In this document: positions 26,249 to 34,104 of the stretch, piece by piece
How the letters are laid out: each line of letters begins with the position of its first letter
How positions within the stretch are numbered: position 1 is the stretch's first letter
Origin: Streptomyces sp. Edi4
GTDB lineage: Bacteria > Actinomycetota > Actinomycetes > Streptomycetales > Streptomycetaceae
Length of the DNA: 64,000 bases
Direction: 5' to 3'
Assembly: GCF_040253615.1 (NCBI RefSeq)
Contig: NZ_JBEJGY010000004.1
Span: forward strand, 4,154,001 to 4,218,000
Translations under genes and position numbers: made by a program
Notes under the pieces: model-generated
Told to the model about the DNA's origin: nothing
Databases searched by the model: none
The model's input: only the letters and a program-made list of their open reading frames with translations

Positions 26249-28006
26249 ATGCCAGTGCCGCGAGACCCGCAGAGATCGCCGGGCCACAGGGACGTCCACC
26301 GCCCGGACCGCCGGGAGCATGATCCGCTCGACGCGGCGGCTCGGGCCGACCGCAGTCTGCGGGGGCTGTCAACCGAGCTGACCGCGCGCGTCCCGCAGCT
26401 CCTCGAAGCGATGCGCTCGGTCGGCACAGGCCTGGAACTGCACTCCACTCTCGACCGGATCTGCCAGACGGCGGCCGAACTCGCCGACGCGCGGTACGCG
26501 GCGATCGGCGTGGTGGACGAGGGAGGCAGGGGCCTGTCCGACTTCGTGACGTACGGCGTCAGCGACGAGGAGGCCCGGGCGATCGGACACCGGCCCGATG
26601 GCCATCGGGGGCTCCTTGGCTGGCTGATACACCACCCCGAACCCCTGCGCCTCGCCGAGATCGCGGCCGATCCCCGCTCGGCCGGACTTCCCCCGCACCA
26701 TCCCCCGATGTGTACGTTCCTGGGCGTTCCCATCCGCGTACAGGGCGAGATCTTCGGAAACCTCTATCTGACCGAGAAGCGTGGTGGAGGCGAGTTCAAC
26801 GATTACGACCTGCACATGGTGCGAGTGCTCGCCACGGAGGCCGGGATCGCCGTCGGCAATGCCCGGCTCTACGAAGCGGCGCGCCAGCGCGAGCGGTGGA
26901 TCGACGGCTCGGTCGCGGTCACCACCGCTCTGCTCTCGGGCGGCGACGCGGACGACGCCCTGGAGGTGGTCGCCGAACAGGCCCGCCATCTGGCCGACGC
27001 CGACGCGGGCATCGTGCTGCTGCCCGCCGAGGAGGGCGGTCTGGAGATCGTCGCGGTCTCAGCCGACAACCCGCGGGTCTCCCTCGGCATGGTGGTCCCA
27101 CCGGAGAGTCCGGTCGTCTCCACCCTGCTCGACGGTGAGGCGGTCTTCGTCGAGAACGCCGCTTCCGACCCGCGCATGATCACCAAACTGGCGGAGCGTT
27201 ACGGGCCGAGCATGCTGCTGCCCCTCCAGAGCGGAGGCCGGGTCCTTGGCGCTCTCGCCACGCCCCGGGTGCTCGGGGGGCGCCCCTTCACCGAGGTCGA
27301 ACGGACGCTGGCCGGCCAGTTCGCCTCGCAGGCCGCGCTCGCCCTGATGATGGCGGAGGCCCAGCGGGACCGGGAACGCCTCGCGGTGTACGAAGACCGG
27401 GACCGCATCGCCCGTGACCTGCACGATCTGGTAATCCAGCGGCTCTTCGCCACCGGGATGATGCTGGAGGGCGCCCAGCGCAAGTCTGTCGTGCCCGAGG
27501 TGCAGGGAGGCATCGGCCAGGCGGTCGACGAACTCGACGTCACCATTCAGGAGATCCGTACCGCGATCTTCGCGCTCCAACAGGGCCCCGCCGAAGCGCC
27601 TTCGGGACTGCGCACCCGCGTCCTCCGGGAGATCAACATGGCTGCCGTGCCGCTCGGCTTCAAACCGGCCCACCGCTTCCTCGGCGCGGTCGACACCCTG
27701 GTCGGCGAACTGACCGGCAAGAACCTCATCGCCGCGCTGCGCGAGGCGCTTTCGAACGCCTTCCGGCACGCCGAGGCCTCCCGCATCGAGGTGGCTGTCG
27801 ATGCCACGGCACAACTGCCGGACGGCAGTCCCGGGGTGCGGCTCACCGTCGCGGACAACGGCGTCGGGATGCCGCCGGGCGGCCGCCGCAGCGGACTGCG
27901 CAACCTTCAGCGGCGGGCCGAGGCGCTGGGCGGATCGAGTTCCTACGGGCCGGGAATCGGCGACGCGGGCGGCGGTACGACCGTCCTGTGGGAGGCGCCG
28001 CTCTGA
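26249..28006 (+). CDS. DevS/DosT-like GAF-GAF sensor histidine kinase (probable heme sensor)
   Basis: A 585-residue cytosolic kinase with the DevS layout: GAF-A (about 60-205), GAF-B (about 230-370), a HisKA_3 dimerisation helix with DRDRIARDLHDLVIQRLF (phospho-acceptor H392), and a HATPase domain (ADNGVGMPPGG, GGSSS). In GAF-A, H151 (PPHHPPMCTFLGVP) and Y173 (GNLYLTEK) lie 22 residues apart. That matches the heme-ligand His149 and distal Tyr171 of M. tuberculosis DevS; the DevS Thr169 position is Asn. A heme-based O2/NO/CO or redox sensor is therefore inferred. It follows cydDC by 19 bp, with no response regulator alongside. Confidence 0.9.
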   Translation: MPVPRDPQRSPGHRDVHRPDRREHDPLDAAARADRSLRGLSTELTARVPQLLEAMRSVGTGLELHSTLDRICQTAAELADARYAAIGVVDEGGRGLSDFVTYGVSDEEARAIGHRPDGHRGLLGWLIHHPEPLRLAEIAADPRSAGLPPHHPPMCTFLGVPIRVQGEIFGNLYLTEKRGGGEFNDYDLHMVRVLATEAGIAVGNARLYEAARQRERWIDGSVAVTTALLSGGDADDALEVVAEQARHLADADAGIVLLPAEEGGLEIVAVSADNPRVSLGMVVPPESPVVSTLLDGEAVFVENAASDPRMITKLAERYGPSMLLPLQSGGRVLGALATPRVLGGRPFTEVERTLAGQFASQAALALMMAEAQRDRERLAVYEDRDRIARDLHDLVIQRLFATGMMLEGAQRKSVVPEVQGGIGQAVDELDVTIQEIRTAIFALQQGPAEAPSGLRTRVLREINMAAVPLGFKPAHRFLGAVDTLVGELTGKNLIAALREALSNAFRHAEASRIEVAVDATAQLPDGSPGVRLTVADNGVGMPPGGRRSGLRNLQRRAEALGGSSSYGPGIGDAGGGTTVLWEAPL

Positions 28007-28033
28007 CGACGAGCGGGGGTGCGGAGCGGCCCG

Positions 28034-28059
28034 GGGGCTGTTTCACGTGAAACAGCCCC
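28034..28059. other. parS site within a 26-bp perfect palindrome, pair 4 left member
   Basis: Exact consensus TGTTTCACGTGAAACA at 28039-28054. Symmetry extends through GGGGC/GCCCC to 28034-28059, followed by GAAAAA. It lies 27 bp after the kinase stop and could also end transcription. Confidence 0.93.
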
Positions 28060-28104
28060 GAAAAACCGCCCGCCCCGCCGCACTCGCCCCCTCGGGTCAG
28101 CAGA

Positions 28105-28120
28105 TGTTTCACGTGAAACG
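28105..28120. other. parS site, pair 4 right member
   Basis: TGTTTCACGTGAAACG, 15 of 16 positions with full core, starting 66 bp after its partner, in the convergent gap before the HAD gene. Confidence 0.9.
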
Positions 28121-28159
28121 CCCCGCTGCCCGGGTCTCGCGCCGGGTGGACCAGGCCCT

Positions 28160-29029
28160 TCAGAGCGCCTTGAGGATCTGCTCGATGACGACCGCCACGC
28201 CGTCCTCGTTGTTGGCAGCGGTGTGCGCGGCCGCAGTGGCCAGGACATCGGGGTGGGCGTTGCCCATCGCGTAGGAGGTGCCCGCCCAGCTCAGCATCTC
28301 CATGTCGTTGGGCATGTCGCCGAAAGCCACCACCTCGGCGGGGGAAATGCCGCGCTCGGCGCAGCACACGGCCAGAGTGGAAGCCTTGGAGACGCCCGCG
28401 CCGCTGATCTCCAGGAGCGCGGTCGGGCTCGACCGGGTGATCTCGGCACGGCCTTCCACGGCGGTGCGGGCCAGGGCGAGGAAGTCGTCCGGGGCCAGCT
28501 CGGGATGGAAGGCAAGCACCTTGAGTACCGGCTGGTCGGCGGCGTCGTTGTCCTCGGCCAGCAGCTTCGCCGCCGGCGCGATGCTTGCGGCCGGGTCCAT
28601 GTGCATGGGCGGATAGGCGAGTTCGTGGTGGAAGCCACCGGTTCGCTCGACGGCGAAGGACGTGCCCGGCACGGCCGCCCGCAGCAGGGCGACGACGTCG
28701 CGGGCCGCCGACGCTTCCACGGGCCGCACCTTCACGAAGCGAGGGCCGTCGCTGTCGCCGTGCAGATCGACCACGGCCGCGCCGTTGCCGCAGATGGCCA
28801 GGCCGTGGCCATGGACGTGGGCACTGACGACGTCCATCCAGCGGGCCGGGCGGCCGGTGACGAAGAAGACCTCGATGCCCGCCTCTTCGGCGGCGGCCAG
28901 AGCCGCGACCGTACGGTCCGAAACGGACTTGTCGTCGCGGAGCAGGGTGCCGTCCAGGTCGGTCGCGATGAGCCGCGGCGCGGTCGGGACGGGGCGGATG
29001 GCCGGGGCGGGATCCGTAGCAGAGGTCAC
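28160..29029 (-). CDS. Cof-type HAD-IIB family hydrolase
   Basis: A 289-residue cytosolic phosphatase. Motifs: ATDLDGTLLRDDKSVSDRT (nucleophile Asp), FFVTGRPARW (motif II Thr), a large alpha/beta cap in the middle, and VVAFGDMPNDMEML (Mg binding). Such enzymes remove phosphate from sugar phosphates or nucleotides; the substrate is unknown. GTG 29029 starts MTSATDPAP. A paralogue with the same architecture lies at 44898-45719. It is divergent from the DUF72 gene. Confidence 0.87.
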   Translation of the reverse strand: MTSATDPAPAIRPVPTAPRLIATDLDGTLLRDDKSVSDRTVAALAAAEEAGIEVFFVTGRPARWMDVVSAHVHGHGLAICGNGAAVVDLHGDSDGPRFVKVRPVEASAARDVVALLRAAVPGTSFAVERTGGFHHELAYPPMHMDPAASIAPAAKLLAEDNDAADQPVLKVLAFHPELAPDDFLALARTAVEGRAEITRSSPTALLEISGAGVSKASTLAVCCAERGISPAEVVAFGDMPNDMEMLSWAGTSYAMGNAHPDVLATAAAHTAANNEDGVAVVIEQILKAL

Positions 29030-29220
29030 CGGTCCATTGTCCCGTACACGGACGCACGGGCGTGCGACTGGGCGCGCAGATGAGAGCGTCGCCCGGTGCG
29101 CCCGGGGCACGAGGGGGCGTACGGGAGGGGAGGGGCGCTCCGGCCGGGCACGGGCGGGGTGCGGCCGAGCCGCACGCAGGCCGGACGAATCCGTCCGCGC
29201 GGTCGGGGAAGGCTGGCGGG

Positions 29221-30105
29221 ATGGGAGAGATCCGGGTGGGAACCTGCTCATGGACGGACAAGGCGCTGGTGTCCAGCGGCTGGTACCCGAAGGGACAGCG
29301 CGACGCCGAAGGCAGGCTGCGTCACTACGCGGCGCAGTTTGCTGTGGCGGAGGTGGACTCCACCTACTACGGGCTGCCCAGCACCCGCAACAGTTCTCTG
29401 TGGGCCGACCGCACCCCTGAGGGTTTCCGGTTCGACGTGAAGGCGTTCTCGCTGCTCACCGGGCATCCCACCAGGCCGGAAGCGCTGCCGGCCGATCTGC
29501 GGTCGGCGCTTGCACGCCGGCAGACGGGCACCGATCCCGGCCTGCTCGACGAGGTGTGGAACCGGTTCAGTTCCGCACTCGAACCGCTGCGGGCGGCTGG
29601 CCGGCTGGGCACGCTGGTCTTCCAGTTCCCGCCCCGGCTGGGGCCGGGCAGGCCGGCCGTGGAGTTTCTGCGCCGGTGCCGTGAGCGCGCCAAGGGCTGG
29701 CCGGTGGCGGTGGAGTTCCGCCACCCCGGCTGGTGGCGTGAGGAGCACGCCGACGCGACGAGTGCCCTGCTGGCGGAGCTGGACACGGCGGCCGTGGCCG
29801 TGGACATGGTCCAGACACTCCCCACCTCTGTGCCGCCCGTCGCACGGGTCACCACACCGGAGCTGGCCCTGGTGCGCCTGCACGGCCGCAACAGCGCTTG
29901 GGGGACGGGCACCAAGGAGGAGAAGTTCCGCCACGCGTACACGCCCGAAGAGCTCTCCGAGTGGGTGCCGCGCGTGCGGACGATGGCCGAACAGGCCCGG
30001 GAGGTGCACGTGCTCTTCAACAACTGTTGCGGTGACGCCGCCGTCCGCGCCGCACAGTCGATGCGGCACCTGCTCGGCTCTCGTAGGGTCGTGCCATGCG
30101 ACTGA
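29221..30105 (+). CDS. DUF72 domain protein
   Basis: A 294-residue TIM-barrel-like DUF72 protein. The typical start is IRVGTCSWTDKAL; other landmarks are FAVAEVDSTYYGLPS, LVFQFPPRLG, VAVEFRHPGWW, LVRLHGRNSAW and VHVLFNNCCGDAAVRAA. The function is unknown, although family members often sit near DNA-repair or metal genes. ATG 29221 follows GGCGGG. Its last 10 bp overlap the start of the F420-type oxidoreductase gene, so the two are translationally linked. Confidence 0.87.
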   Translation: MGEIRVGTCSWTDKALVSSGWYPKGQRDAEGRLRHYAAQFAVAEVDSTYYGLPSTRNSSLWADRTPEGFRFDVKAFSLLTGHPTRPEALPADLRSALARRQTGTDPGLLDEVWNRFSSALEPLRAAGRLGTLVFQFPPRLGPGRPAVEFLRRCRERAKGWPVAVEFRHPGWWREEHADATSALLAELDTAAVAVDMVQTLPTSVPPVARVTTPELALVRLHGRNSAWGTGTKEEKFRHAYTPEELSEWVPRVRTMAEQAREVHVLFNNCCGDAAVRAAQSMRHLLGSRRVVPCD

Positions 30106-30995
30106 GCACTGTGATTCTGCCGATCGACCGCTGGCACGACGGTGGCCGCGAGACGTGGCTGCGCGCCGAGGAGCTGGGCTTCCACACCGCGTACACCTAT
30201 GACCATCTGTCCTGGCGGACCTTCCGCGACGGCCCCTGGTTCGGCGCGGTCCCCACCCTTACGGCCGCCGCTACCGCCACCACGCGGATGCGGCTCGGCA
30301 CCCTGGTCACTTCGCCGAACTTCCGTCACCCGGTGACGCTCGCGAAGGACCTGCTCACGCTCGACGACGTGTCGAACGGCCGTCTCACGCTCGGAATCGG
30401 CGCGGGCGGCAACGGCTTCGACGCCACCGCCCTCGGGCAGACGGCGTGGACCCCGCGCGAACGGGCCGACCGTTTCGGCGAGTTCGTGCCGCTGCTTGAC
30501 CGGTTGCTCACCGAGGATTCGGTGACATACGACGGGACCTTCTATTCGGCGGTCGAGGCGCGCAACATCCCAGGCTGCGTCCAGCGGCCCAGGATCCCCT
30601 TCGCGGTGGCGGCGACCGGACCGCGCGGCCTGAAGCTGGCCGCCAAGTACGGGCAGGCGTGGGTGACCACGGGCGACCCGAAACTCTTCGAGAGCGGCAC
30701 GCCCGAGCAGTCCCTCCAGGCGATCGGCGGCCAGCTCAAGAAGCTGGGCGCGGCCTGCGACGAGATCGGACGGGACGCGGACGAGCTGGACAAGATCCTG
30801 CTCACGGGCTTCACCCCGCAGCCGGGGCGCCCGTTGGAATCGCTGGACGCGTTCGTGGACTTCGCGGGCCGGCACTTCGAACTCGGCATCACCGAGATCG
30901 TCCTGCACACCCCGATCCCTGACTCCGACTTCGCGGCCGATCCTCAGGTCTTCGAGCGGATCGCCACCGAAGGCCTGGCCCAACTCGGCGGTTAG
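30096..30995 (+). CDS. LLM-class F420-dependent oxidoreductase
   Basis: A 299-residue luciferase-like monooxygenase-fold protein. Family features: MRLSTVILPIDRW, ELGFHTAYTYDHLSW, MRLGTLVTSPNFRHPVTLAKD, and GRLTLGIGAGGNGFD. These match actinobacterial F420-binding reductases more than FMN monooxygenases, but the cofactor is inferred. The ATG lies inside the end of the DUF72 gene. Confidence 0.85.
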   Translation: MRLSTVILPIDRWHDGGRETWLRAEELGFHTAYTYDHLSWRTFRDGPWFGAVPTLTAAATATTRMRLGTLVTSPNFRHPVTLAKDLLTLDDVSNGRLTLGIGAGGNGFDATALGQTAWTPRERADRFGEFVPLLDRLLTEDSVTYDGTFYSAVEARNIPGCVQRPRIPFAVAATGPRGLKLAAKYGQAWVTTGDPKLFESGTPEQSLQAIGGQLKKLGAACDEIGRDADELDKILLTGFTPQPGRPLESLDAFVDFAGRHFELGITEIVLHTPIPDSDFAADPQVFERIATEGLAQLGG

Positions 30996-31033
30996 GAGGT
31001 GGGCCCGGCTCCCGCAGGACCAGGGAACAAGTG

Positions 31034-31498
31034 TTAGCCCTTTCTGCCCCGGACACGCGCGCTCATCCACGGTGTGAGCACACCGGGCAGGACCAGTTCC
31101 TTGTACGTCTCGTCGGCGGGCAGTGGCACGACCAGCCACCACGCCGGCGGGAAGACGCGGCCCTTGACGTGGGCGATTCCGCCGTAGACGGACCGCAGGA
31201 AGGCGGGTACGCGCTCGCGCGGCACATCGTCGAACTGGACGCCGTCGACGGTGATTTGAGCGTCGTCCTCCGGATACACCCGCACGGACACCGACGGTGA
31301 GCCGCCGAGTTCGACGTATGCCTCGTGTGGCAGGGAGCCGTCCGGATCGCGCACCACGAACGCCCCGGCGGACGTGCGCCGAGAGGTGCGGTCAGCCCCG
31401 ATGTCGTCGGTGACCTCGACCTCAAGACGGAACTCGTCGGCGATCGCGCGAATCGCCGTGACCACGGATTGCGTGGTGGGCAGATGGGGGTGCGTCAT
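31034..31498 (-). CDS. Conserved hypothetical protein
   Basis: A 154-residue cytosolic protein with no membrane segment or recognised motif. The middle is rich in strands (AYVELGGSPSVSVRVYPEDD), and a conserved-looking end reads VFPPAWWLVVPLPADETYKE. ATG 31498 is chosen; the upstream ATG at 31513 would add five residues, and neither has a strong ribosome site. It lies 25 bp downstream of the kptA pseudogene on the same strand. The role is unknown. Confidence 0.65.
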   Translation of the reverse strand: MTHPHLPTTQSVVTAIRAIADEFRLEVEVTDDIGADRTSRRTSAGAFVVRDPDGSLPHEAYVELGGSPSVSVRVYPEDDAQITVDGVQFDDVPRERVPAFLRSVYGGIAHVKGRVFPPAWWLVVPLPADETYKELVLPGVLTPWMSARVRGRKG

Positions 31499-31523
31499 GA
31501 CGCCGATCATGCCAAGCGCGAGG

Positions 31524-32010
31524 TCATCGTGGCAGCCGCAGAAACGCGGGTGGTACGGAAAAGGCCAGCCAGACCCCGTTGGCGCTGACGTGGAAGACGT
31601 GTCCTCGCCGGTGCATGGCTGCGGCGTCCACACTCAGCGCCACGGGACGGCCGCGGCGGGTGCCGACGAGGTCGGCGGTCTCGCGGTCGGCGCTCTCGCG
31701 GCCGGGTGAGAGATGGACGTGATGGCGGTCCATGGGGCCCAGGCTTTCCGTGCGGATCGCCGCAAGGGCGCGGGGACTGCGCCGTGGCAGAGGTACGCGG
31801 GCGGCTCCACGGGCGGCGGGCCGAGATCGACGCGCACGGTGGGGCCCTGGTGGGCGCGGATCCGGCCGCCCTCGACGGCGACCGTCGCTTGTCGTTGGTG
31901 GCGACCACGTGCGCGAGCCGCACGGTGGGCTTTCCCAGCTCTCCGTAGACCTGGCTCTGCGTCGCCGACCAGACGTGCGTCAAACGACGTCCCGAACAGT
32001 CGTGGGAAGC
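31524..32010 (-). pseudogene. kptA: Frameshifted RNA 2'-phosphotransferase (KptA/Tpt1)
   Basis: KptA transfers the splice-junction 2'-phosphate from RNA to NAD. Here the family sequence is split over three frames on the minus strand. GELGKPTVRLAHVVATNDKRR is followed, after loss of one base near 31883, by VEGGRIRAHQGPTVRVDLG and VEPPAYLCHGAV. A second lost base near 31763 leads to LGPMDRHHVHLSPGRES, GRPVALSVDAAAMHRRGH and ANGVWLAFSVPPAFL, ending at 31524. The N-terminal part beyond about 32010 is not readable. AT-rich DNA with DnaA boxes lies just upstream. Confidence 0.75.
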
Positions 32011-32105
32011 GCGTCGGCCGCCAACCCGCCCTCCTTCCGACGAAACAGTGACGACAATCACCGTAATAGGAGCGAGAGTTGCGTTTGTTCCACAGTGAAA
32101 ACGCT

Positions 32106-32139
32106 TTATCCACAGGCGATTTGGGCGCCCTGTGGACAA
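32106..32139. other. Two DnaA boxes upstream of the kptA pseudogene
   Basis: TTATCCACA at 32106-32114 and TGTGGACAA (reverse of TTGTCCACA) at 32131-32139 are perfect DnaA boxes facing each other. A box-like TTGTTCCACA with one inserted base lies at 32085-32094. The surrounding 150 bp are unusually AT-rich for this genome. Confidence 0.7.
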
Positions 32140-32185
32140 CCCCCTCAGCATGTATGGCATTTGTCCAATAATCGCCCCCGCGAGG

Positions 32186-33166
32186 CTATTTGACGGATTG
32201 ATGTGCATGCTCCGCCTGGTGTTGACGCGCCAACGCGTCCAACGCCCGCGCCCGTACCTCGCGTTCGGACGCCGCAGCGATGAACTCGGAGACGTTGTCC
32301 CGCCCGACCAGGTCCTCGACCGCCCTGACGGTCTCCGCCGGCAGCCGCACCGGGGCGGGGTCCAGGTGGGGCGGGGCGGGGGCGGGAGCGCCCAGGTGTC
32401 GCTGGAGGTGGCGGGTGGCGAACAGGCGCATGGCGCGGGCCAGTTCGGCGTCCACCGTCTGCTGGGCCAGCGGTCGCAGACGGCGTACGAGATCGGCGGC
32501 CTCCGCGGCTTCCGTGTCGCTGGGAGGGCGGTGGCCCAGGTACCGGGCGAAGACATGTTCAGTGGTGAAGTCGAGGAAGCGGGCCGCGATGTGTTCGACC
32601 TGGCCGCGCAGCTCGCGCAGATGCCCGGAGATGGCATCCAGCGGGACCCCGGCAGCGTGCAACTCGGCTGCCACGGCCAGCTCTTGGGGGCTCGGGACGA
32701 GGAATTCGGCGTCGTTGTCCGGTACACGCTCCAAGATGCCCAGCTCCACCGCTTCGGCGACCGCGCCGTCGTCCGGCCGGCCGCCGAACGTCTCGTCGAG
32801 ATCGGCGCGTGAGATACGGGCGGCCTCCTCGTCGGTCCAGGGGCCGTTGACCTCGGCGACCAGGCCGAGCACTCCGCCGAGGCCGCGCCCGGCGTCCCAG
32901 GCCTCCAGGAGTTCCTTGATGGAGGCCAGGGTGTAGCCGCGGTCGAGGAGATCGGCGATCTGGTGCAGCCGGGCGAGGTGGGTGTCGCCGTAGACGTTGG
33001 AGCGGCCGCGCCGTTCGGGCCGGGGCAGCAGGCCCCGGTCCTGGTAGGCGCGGATCGTACGGACCGTGGCGCCGCTGGCGTGTGCCAGGTCCTCGATCCG
33101 GTACTCGGCCGGCGCCGCGGCCTGCGGTGCCACCTGTCGCGGTGCTGACTGCCCGGACAAACCCAC
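32186..33166 (-). CDS. MerR family transcriptional regulator
   Basis: A 326-residue protein with an N-terminal MerR HTH (YRIEDLAHASGATVRTIRAYQDRGLLPRP) and its second recognition wing (LLDRGYTLASIKELLEAW), followed by about 200 mostly helical residues forming a putative effector domain. The chosen GTG 33166 precedes SGQSAPRQ; TTG 33160 has better spacing to GAGGGA and is an alternative. It is the last gene of a four-gene leftward operon (M24, EphD-like, metal-dependent hydrolase, MerR) and may regulate that operon. Confidence 0.87.
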   Translation of the reverse strand: MGLSGQSAPRQVAPQAAAPAEYRIEDLAHASGATVRTIRAYQDRGLLPRPERRGRSNVYGDTHLARLHQIADLLDRGYTLASIKELLEAWDAGRGLGGVLGLVAEVNGPWTDEEAARISRADLDETFGGRPDDGAVAEAVELGILERVPDNDAEFLVPSPQELAVAAELHAAGVPLDAISGHLRELRGQVEHIAARFLDFTTEHVFARYLGHRPPSDTEAAEAADLVRRLRPLAQQTVDAELARAMRLFATRHLQRHLGAPAPAPPHLDPAPVRLPAETVRAVEDLVGRDNVSEFIAAASEREVRARALDALARQHQAEHAHQSVK

Positions 33167-33171
33167 TCCCT

Positions 33172-34104
33172 CTACCCCAGGGCGGCGCGGCCCACCGCGC
33201 CCGCCGCCGCGCGGGCCGCCGGCGAGGCCGCGAGGTATTCGACGGCCTTGCGCAGGGAGCCCTCCTGCGAGGGATGGTACGACCGGCGCACATAGCGGGG
33301 TATGGCCGAGCCCAGCTCCTTCCAGGTGGGCAGCAGGCCACGGCGTACCCCCCGGTTGTGCTCGCGCAGCGAGTAACGCGTGCGGCCGGCGAGTTGCGGG
33401 TCGTGCCGGATCAGATGGAAGGCGCCCCACGTCCACAGCCACAGCAGGACCGGGACCACGACGGCCATCCCCTCGATGCGCCGGGCGTACCGAATCAGAC
33501 CCGCGCCCCCGCAGTGCTGGTACATGTCGAAGGCCACCGACCGGTGTTCGACCTCCTCGGCGCCGTGCCAGCGCAGCAGATCCAGCATGACCGCGTCGGT
33601 GCCGGCCCGGTCCAGGCCGTCGGCGTCCAGGACCCAGGTGCCGAGGACGGCGGTGAACTGCTCTATGGCGGCGATCAGCGAGAGCCGGAAGCGCAGCCAC
33701 TCCCGCGCCGTGACCGGCGCGCCGAACGGGGGCTCGTCGCCGAGCAGCTTCTCGAAGAGGAAGTCCACATGCCGGGTGTAGGGAGCGGTGTCGAGCCGTT
33801 GGCGGGCCAAGTGGTCGAGAACGTAGGCGTGTTGGACGCTGTGTGTCGCCTCCTGGCCCATGAACCCCTTGACGTCCTGGAGCAGCACGGGATCGGTGAC
33901 CAGCGGCAGGGCTTCCTTGAAGACCCTCACGAACCAGCGCTCGCCCGCCGGAAGCAGCAGGTGCAGCACATTGATCACATGGGTGGCGATGGGCTCGTCC
34001 GGTATCCAGTGCAGCGGGGTCCTCTCCCAGCCGAAGGAGACCCGGCGCGGGGATATCCGGTGGCGCTCCGCGCCCTTGGCGGCGTCCGGGCGGTCGGTGC
34101 TCAC
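33172..34104 (-). CDS. Metal-dependent hydrolase (PF10118 family)
   Basis: A 310-residue protein of the Metal_hydrol family, thought to have a ferritin-like helical bundle with a metal site. Conserved metal-ligand candidates are QEATHSVQHAY (near residue 88) and WHGAEEVEHRSVAFDMY (near 184). One hydrophobic helix lies near residues 215-235 (VVVPVLLWLWTWGAF), suggesting membrane association. The GTG start overlaps the EphD-like stop by 4 bp. Homologues often sit with short-chain dehydrogenases in lipid metabolism. Confidence 0.83.
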   Translation of the reverse strand: MSTDRPDAAKGAERHRISPRRVSFGWERTPLHWIPDEPIATHVINVLHLLLPAGERWFVRVFKEALPLVTDPVLLQDVKGFMGQEATHSVQHAYVLDHLARQRLDTAPYTRHVDFLFEKLLGDEPPFGAPVTAREWLRFRLSLIAAIEQFTAVLGTWVLDADGLDRAGTDAVMLDLLRWHGAEEVEHRSVAFDMYQHCGGAGLIRYARRIEGMAVVVPVLLWLWTWGAFHLIRHDPQLAGRTRYSLREHNRGVRRGLLPTWKELGSAIPRYVRRSYHPSQEGSLRKAVEYLAASPAARAAAGAVGRAALG

